From positions 4,154,001 to 4,218,000 of the forward strand of contig NZ_CP009241.1 of the NCBI RefSeq assembly GCF_000758525.1: a stretch of 64,000 nt of DNA, written 5' to 3'. Both the position numbers and the translations under genes were made by a program. Below the pieces are notes generated by a model. The model was not told where the DNA came from. It searched no databases and saw only the letters and a list, made by a program, of their open reading frames with translations. Below are positions 60,288 through 64,000 of this stretch, one piece after another (positions within the stretch are counted from its first letter, which is position 1; each line of letters begins with the position of its first letter). The stretch is from Paenibacillus sp. FSL H7-0357 (lineage in GTDB: Bacteria; Bacillota; Bacilli; Paenibacillales; Paenibacillaceae).

Positions 60288-62960
60288 ATGTCATTGGAGA
60301 ATGAATGTGAAGATAATAAGGCGGATATTGCCATTATTGGCCTCTCCATCCGTCTGCCTGGCATTGATACCGTTTCACAGTTCTGGGAAGCAATCCTGGG
60401 TGGAGAAGAGGTGGTTGCTAACACATCCCCGCAGGATAAAGCAGAAGTTGCTTCTGCGGAGGGAAGGCAAAACTTTATTCGCACAAACACCAACATTCGG
60501 AACATTGAGAATTTTGATGCTGCTTTCTTTAATTTCAACATAAGAGAGGCGTCCTTGATGGACCCGCAGCATCGTCTGCTTCTGGAGATGGCTTGGGAAG
60601 CGCTGGAGGCAGCCGGATATGATCCGGGAACTTATGACGGTCTTATCGGGATGTATGCGGGCGTGTACGCGAACTATTATCAAATGTTCAACCTTATGCC
60701 GCTTCTCAATGGCAACAGAGCAGCCTCCGAACTCCAAATGCAGATTGCAAGTGAGAAAGACCATGCAGCGACGATGGCCGCTTACAAGCTAGGCCTTACC
60801 GGACCAGTGCTGAATGTTCAGTCTGCCTGTTCCAGCTCGCTGGTTGCTGTACATCTGGCTTGCGAGAGTCTGCTCACTTACTCCAGTGACATGATGGTAT
60901 GTGGAGGTGCAACACTCGGCATTCCCCAAGCCAACGGCTATTACTATCAAGACAACGGGTTGTTGTCCGCTGATGGGCATCTCCGGGCGTTCGATAAGCA
61001 GGCTACTGGAACCTTGTACAGCGATGGGGCAGGTTGCGTCGTACTGAAAAGATATAGTGATGCCCTTGAGGATGGCGACACCATTCATGCTGTTATTAAA
61101 GGTTCTGCTGTCAATAATGACGGAGCCCTCAAAGCCGGATATACAGCTCCCGCAGTCAAAGGTCAGATTCAGGTTATTGAACGCGCACAGATGAACGCAG
61201 ACGTAAGCGCCGAGGACATCTGTTACATAGAAGCTCATGGTACCGGCACTCCTCTAGGAGATGCGATTGAGCTTGAGGCACTGCATGAGGTATTTGCCAG
61301 ACATACTGAAAAAAACGCTTTTTGTGCTTTGGGTTCGGTCAAATCTAACGTCGGTCATACGGGGCCATCCGCAGGTATTGTTGGGTTAATCAAAGCAGTC
61401 ATGGCCCTGCGAGAGAGGATACTGCCACCCGCTATTCATGCAGATACACCACACGACAGATTAATGACGGGCCAGAGCCCGTTTTATCTGAATCCTGTTC
61501 CGCTGGAGTGGAGCAGCCCCAATCAGCGGCGTCTGGCTGGGGTCAGCTCCTTTGGGCTTGGAGGCACCAATGCACATGTTATCCTGCAAGAAGCGCCCGT
61601 GTTGCCAAAGGAACCTTCCTTACGGCGCAGCAAATTGTTCGTCCTCTCCGCCAAAAGTGCAGAAGCGCTCAAGAGGCAAAAGCAATCCTTGCAGCAATTT
61701 CTAAGCTCTGCTTCAGAAGAACAGTTAGCGGATGCAGCCTATACACTGCAAACCGGACGGAAGCTGTTTGAGCACCGGGCAATTTGGCTATACGGCTGCG
61801 GAGGTGAGACGCAATGGATGGAACGGGAGACTAGCAGGAAGGATAACCCCGATCTTGCGGGCATGCCCTTGTTCCACTTCCCGGACCTATCCAATTTCGA
61901 GGCTCCTGAGCTTGGGGATTGGATCGCTGAGGAAACGGTATTCTACAACAACTTCGTGCAGGGTAAGAAGCTGGCAGAGGAATGGTTCGGTAAGGGAGAT
62001 TCGGCATTGCAGGAACAAGCCACATACGCATTAATCGTGCAGATCTCCTTGTTCAAACTCTGGGAGAGCTGGGGAATCCATCCCTCGGGCTGCCAAGGTA
62101 CGGGCAGCGGCTTATTTGCCGCCGCTTATGCCTGTGGCCTCCTGACTCATGCGGATGCTTTGTATCTGGGCAGCTCCTTTACAGCCGCACTCGCAACTTC
62201 GGGTGAGGCGCGGGGTACTTTTGTCCGAAGCTACCGGCAACGTGTCTCCAGTCTGAAAACGGGGCTGATGAAGGTTCCACTTGCAGCACCGCCGGGGAGG
62301 GACCCGATGACTCATACGGAGTGGAGCAGCAGCGATTTTTGGACAGCATATCTGGCGGATGCCCTGGAAAACGGAGCCTCATTACAGACCAGCAGTAAGA
62401 ATGAAATAGATCGGCTGGTGCTTGATATGAATCTCGGTGAACCTTCGGAAAGTCATGGAGTGACAGAATGGAAGAGTATTTTCCTTCTTCTCGGCAAAGT
62501 CTGGATGGAAGGCTGCCCCGTCAATTGGAAGGCATATTATCAAGGGGAACGCCGCCGCCGCATTGAATTGCCTGCCTATCCATTTGAAAGAACACGCTGC
62601 TGGGTGGAGCGTGATGATTCTGCACTTGATACTACCGGACCGCTTCAGCCCATTTCGGAACCCGTCAACTTGCGGCCAGAGCAGTTGGATGGATACATCG
62701 CACCAAGAACAGAGGTTGAACGGGACCTGGTTGCAGCTTGGGAGCTGTATCTGGGGGTGGCCCCGATCGGAATCAACGACAATTATTATGAACTGGGAGG
62801 CAACTCGCTGCTGGCAGCTTCCTTGCATGCACATATATGTGAACAGTTTTGCGTGACGCTTAGACTTGAAGTTTTTTTGGAGCAGCAGACGATAGCCCGA
62901 TTAGCCGAATCCATTGAATCCTGGAGACTGAATTCTATATCTGCGAAAGGCGGACACTGA
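60288..62960 (+). CDS. Type I polyketide synthase module: KS, degenerate AT, ACP
   Basis: An 890-aa megasynthase subunit. Ketosynthase at residues about 12-425 with the complete Cys181-His317-His357 triad (QSACSSS, EAHGTGTP, SNVGHTG). An AT-like region follows at about 550-720, but the catalytic GHSxG is replaced by GTGSG (residues 604-608), so His and Ser are lost and it cannot load extender units in the usual way. A post-AT linker (LPAYPFERTRCWVERD) and an ACP with Ser840 in LGGNSL complete it. No KR, DH or TE. It is followed 1 bp later by an NRPS gene. Confidence 0.92.
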   Translation: MSLENECEDNKADIAIIGLSIRLPGIDTVSQFWEAILGGEEVVANTSPQDKAEVASAEGRQNFIRTNTNIRNIENFDAAFFNFNIREASLMDPQHRLLLEMAWEALEAAGYDPGTYDGLIGMYAGVYANYYQMFNLMPLLNGNRAASELQMQIASEKDHAATMAAYKLGLTGPVLNVQSACSSSLVAVHLACESLLTYSSDMMVCGGATLGIPQANGYYYQDNGLLSADGHLRAFDKQATGTLYSDGAGCVVLKRYSDALEDGDTIHAVIKGSAVNNDGALKAGYTAPAVKGQIQVIERAQMNADVSAEDICYIEAHGTGTPLGDAIELEALHEVFARHTEKNAFCALGSVKSNVGHTGPSAGIVGLIKAVMALRERILPPAIHADTPHDRLMTGQSPFYLNPVPLEWSSPNQRRLAGVSSFGLGGTNAHVILQEAPVLPKEPSLRRSKLFVLSAKSAEALKRQKQSLQQFLSSASEEQLADAAYTLQTGRKLFEHRAIWLYGCGGETQWMERETSRKDNPDLAGMPLFHFPDLSNFEAPELGDWIAEETVFYNNFVQGKKLAEEWFGKGDSALQEQATYALIVQISLFKLWESWGIHPSGCQGTGSGLFAAAYACGLLTHADALYLGSSFTAALATSGEARGTFVRSYRQRVSSLKTGLMKVPLAAPPGRDPMTHTEWSSSDFWTAYLADALENGASLQTSSKNEIDRLVLDMNLGEPSESHGVTEWKSIFLLLGKVWMEGCPVNWKAYYQGERRRRIELPAYPFERTRCWVERDDSALDTTGPLQPISEPVNLRPEQLDGYIAPRTEVERDLVAAWELYLGVAPIGINDNYYELGGNSLLAASLHAHICEQFCVTLRLEVFLEQQTIARLAESIESWRLNSISAKGGH

Positions 62961-62961
62961 T

Positions 62962-64000
62962 ATGGATCTTGTGAATAAGGCATTGCATCGTTTAAGCCAT
63001 CCCCAAAAGAGAATTTGGTATACCGAATGCCTTCATCCCCAGACAGCCGTACATCATATTGGTGGCTGTGTGCGTATTCACGGAACGCTCGACTTCCCCC
63101 GTTTGGAAACTTCGATCCAGAATGTGATTCAATCTCATGATGGCCTGCGCCTGCGTTTGCGGGCACAAGACGGAGAACCGCAACAATATGTAGCGGATAC
63201 TACTTCGCTACAGCCGTTGCCCCGCTACGACTTCAGCTCATATGCCAATCCCCAGACGGCTTATGAGAGGTGGGTGAAGGCAGAGGCGGCAAAACGATTT
63301 GAACTTTTCGATTCTCCTTTATACCACATCGCTACCTTCAAGGTGGGGGAGCAGGATAATGGTTTTCTCCTGAAAGCCCATCATATCATCTGCGACGGCT
63401 GGTCAATGGACCTGCTGACCAGACAAATTCTCGGACATTATGAATCGCTGGGCAGGGAAGACATCTCTGACTGTGCGGTGTCCGAACCCTCCTATTTGAC
63501 TTATCTTGATCTCGAAAGTCAATACCTGAGCTCTCAGCGCTGTCAGAGCAACAAACAATTCTGGGAGAACAAATTTGACATTCTTCCCGAACCTCTGTTT
63601 GACAAAACTGCCACTGCTCCGGCCGGCAGCCGCTATACCCGCCTGCTCGACAAGCAGGCCACCGAGCAGATTACCCGTGTTCTGCCAGAGCTTAATGTGT
63701 CATTGCCCCTATTTTTATCTGCCGCATTCGGGTTGGTATTAGGCAGGTATTACCAGAGAGAAGATCTAATCCTGTCCATACCCGTGTCCAACCGCTCTGC
63801 ACACACCAAGGCAACGGTTGGCATGTTCACTGGCAATCTGCCGCTGTCACTGCATCTTAAGGAAGGCCTGTCCATACGTACATTTTTACAGCGGGTACGC
63901 CGTGAATATTCACGTAATCTCGCTAATCACAAGTATCCGTTCGATCTCCTTGCAAAACATCTTCAGTTGCGAAAAAAAGGGCATGGCAGCTTATACCAGG
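62962..64000 (+). CDS. NRPS condensation domain protein, 3' end cut by window edge
   Basis: Open from an ATG at 62962 to the window end (346 codons) without a stop. The sequence is an NRPS condensation domain: the catalytic motif HHIICDG at residues 140-146 (second His141), the LSHPQKRIWYTE start at about 10-21, and the LPLFLSAAFGLVLGRYYQRE and VSNRSAHTKATVGMFTGNLP segments of later core motifs. It follows the PKS gene after 1 bp and is co-transcribed, so the cluster makes a hybrid polyketide-peptide. Adenylation and carrier domains would follow outside the window. Confidence 0.9.
   Translation, partial: MDLVNKALHRLSHPQKRIWYTECLHPQTAVHHIGGCVRIHGTLDFPRLETSIQNVIQSHDGLRLRLRAQDGEPQQYVADTTSLQPLPRYDFSSYANPQTAYERWVKAEAAKRFELFDSPLYHIATFKVGEQDNGFLLKAHHIICDGWSMDLLTRQILGHYESLGREDISDCAVSEPSYLTYLDLESQYLSSQRCQSNKQFWENKFDILPEPLFDKTATAPAGSRYTRLLDKQATEQITRVLPELNVSLPLFLSAAFGLVLGRYYQREDLILSIPVSNRSAHTKATVGMFTGNLPLSLHLKEGLSIRTFLQRVRREYSRNLANHKYPFDLLAKHLQLRKKGHGSLYQ

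Overview
The window reads as chromosomal DNA from an endospore-forming Firmicute, most likely Paenibacillus. The evidence is two complete gerA-type germination operons, YesM/YesN-type two-component systems next to LplABC-type sugar ABC transporters, many glycoside hydrolases, strong GGAGG-type ribosome binding sites with some TTG/GTG starts, and Rho-independent terminators after most units. The genus is an inference; no rRNA or marker gene is present. No tRNA, rRNA, CRISPR array or intact insertion sequence was seen.

Layout. 1-8.1 kb: beta-glucoside region, with a GH1 gene cut by the window edge and divergent from a LacI regulator, then an AraC regulator divergent from a large glycosyl hydrolase and a BglP-type PTS permease. 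8.3-12.2 kb: a five-gene operon (SDR, STAS-like protein, TetR, NAD(P)-binding oxidoreductase, second SDR) behind a strong promoter overlapped by two palindromes. 12.3-24.8 kb: glucuronoxylan/aldouronate locus with a binding protein, GH67 alpha-glucuronidase, two permeases, sensor kinase, response regulator, an AraC regulator and an uncharacterised 658-aa protein. 24.9-30.1 kb: small genes (PhnB-like protein, WYL regulator, ParS/Xre-type protein, radical SAM protein, lipoprotein, FetAB-type exporter). 30.2-33.9 kb: first germination operon (minus strand). 34.2-36.9 kb: a c-di-AMP (ydaO-type) riboswitch and terminator ahead of an NfeD-like/flotillin pair. 37.5-40.4 kb: PadR, two DUF1048 proteins, a DrrAB-type ABC exporter and a fragment of a cysteine-rich KTR protein, which looks like an acquired cassette. 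40.5-54.2 kb: a second sugar locus with two permeases, binding protein, response regulator, kinase, GH2, GH43 and GH127-like enzymes. 54.6-58.9 kb: second germination operon. 59.2 kb to the end: Sfp-type phosphopantetheinyl transferase divergent from a PKS gene and an NRPS condensation-domain gene that runs off the window.

How the genes work together. Each sugar locus couples an extracellular-sugar sensor (YesM-like kinase with an AraC-type response regulator) to a CUT1 importer lacking its own ATPase, so a shared MsmX-type ATPase elsewhere is expected, and to enzymes for the imported glycans: uronic-acid-capped xylo-oligosaccharides in the first, probably arabinose-containing glycans in the second. 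Terminator hairpins between genes in these loci probably set different levels for binding protein, enzymes and permeases. The Sfp-type enzyme probably activates the carrier domains of the adjacent PKS/NRPS line.

Most notable points: the c-di-AMP riboswitch in front of a flotillin operon; a PKS whose acyltransferase has lost its catalytic serine; two sugar-locus genes with apparent frame breaks (a T7 run in the second kinase, a deletion junction in the GH43 gene); a duplicated promoter/5'-end block in the second sugar locus; an 18-bp perfect dyad between the PhnB-like gene and the WYL regulator.
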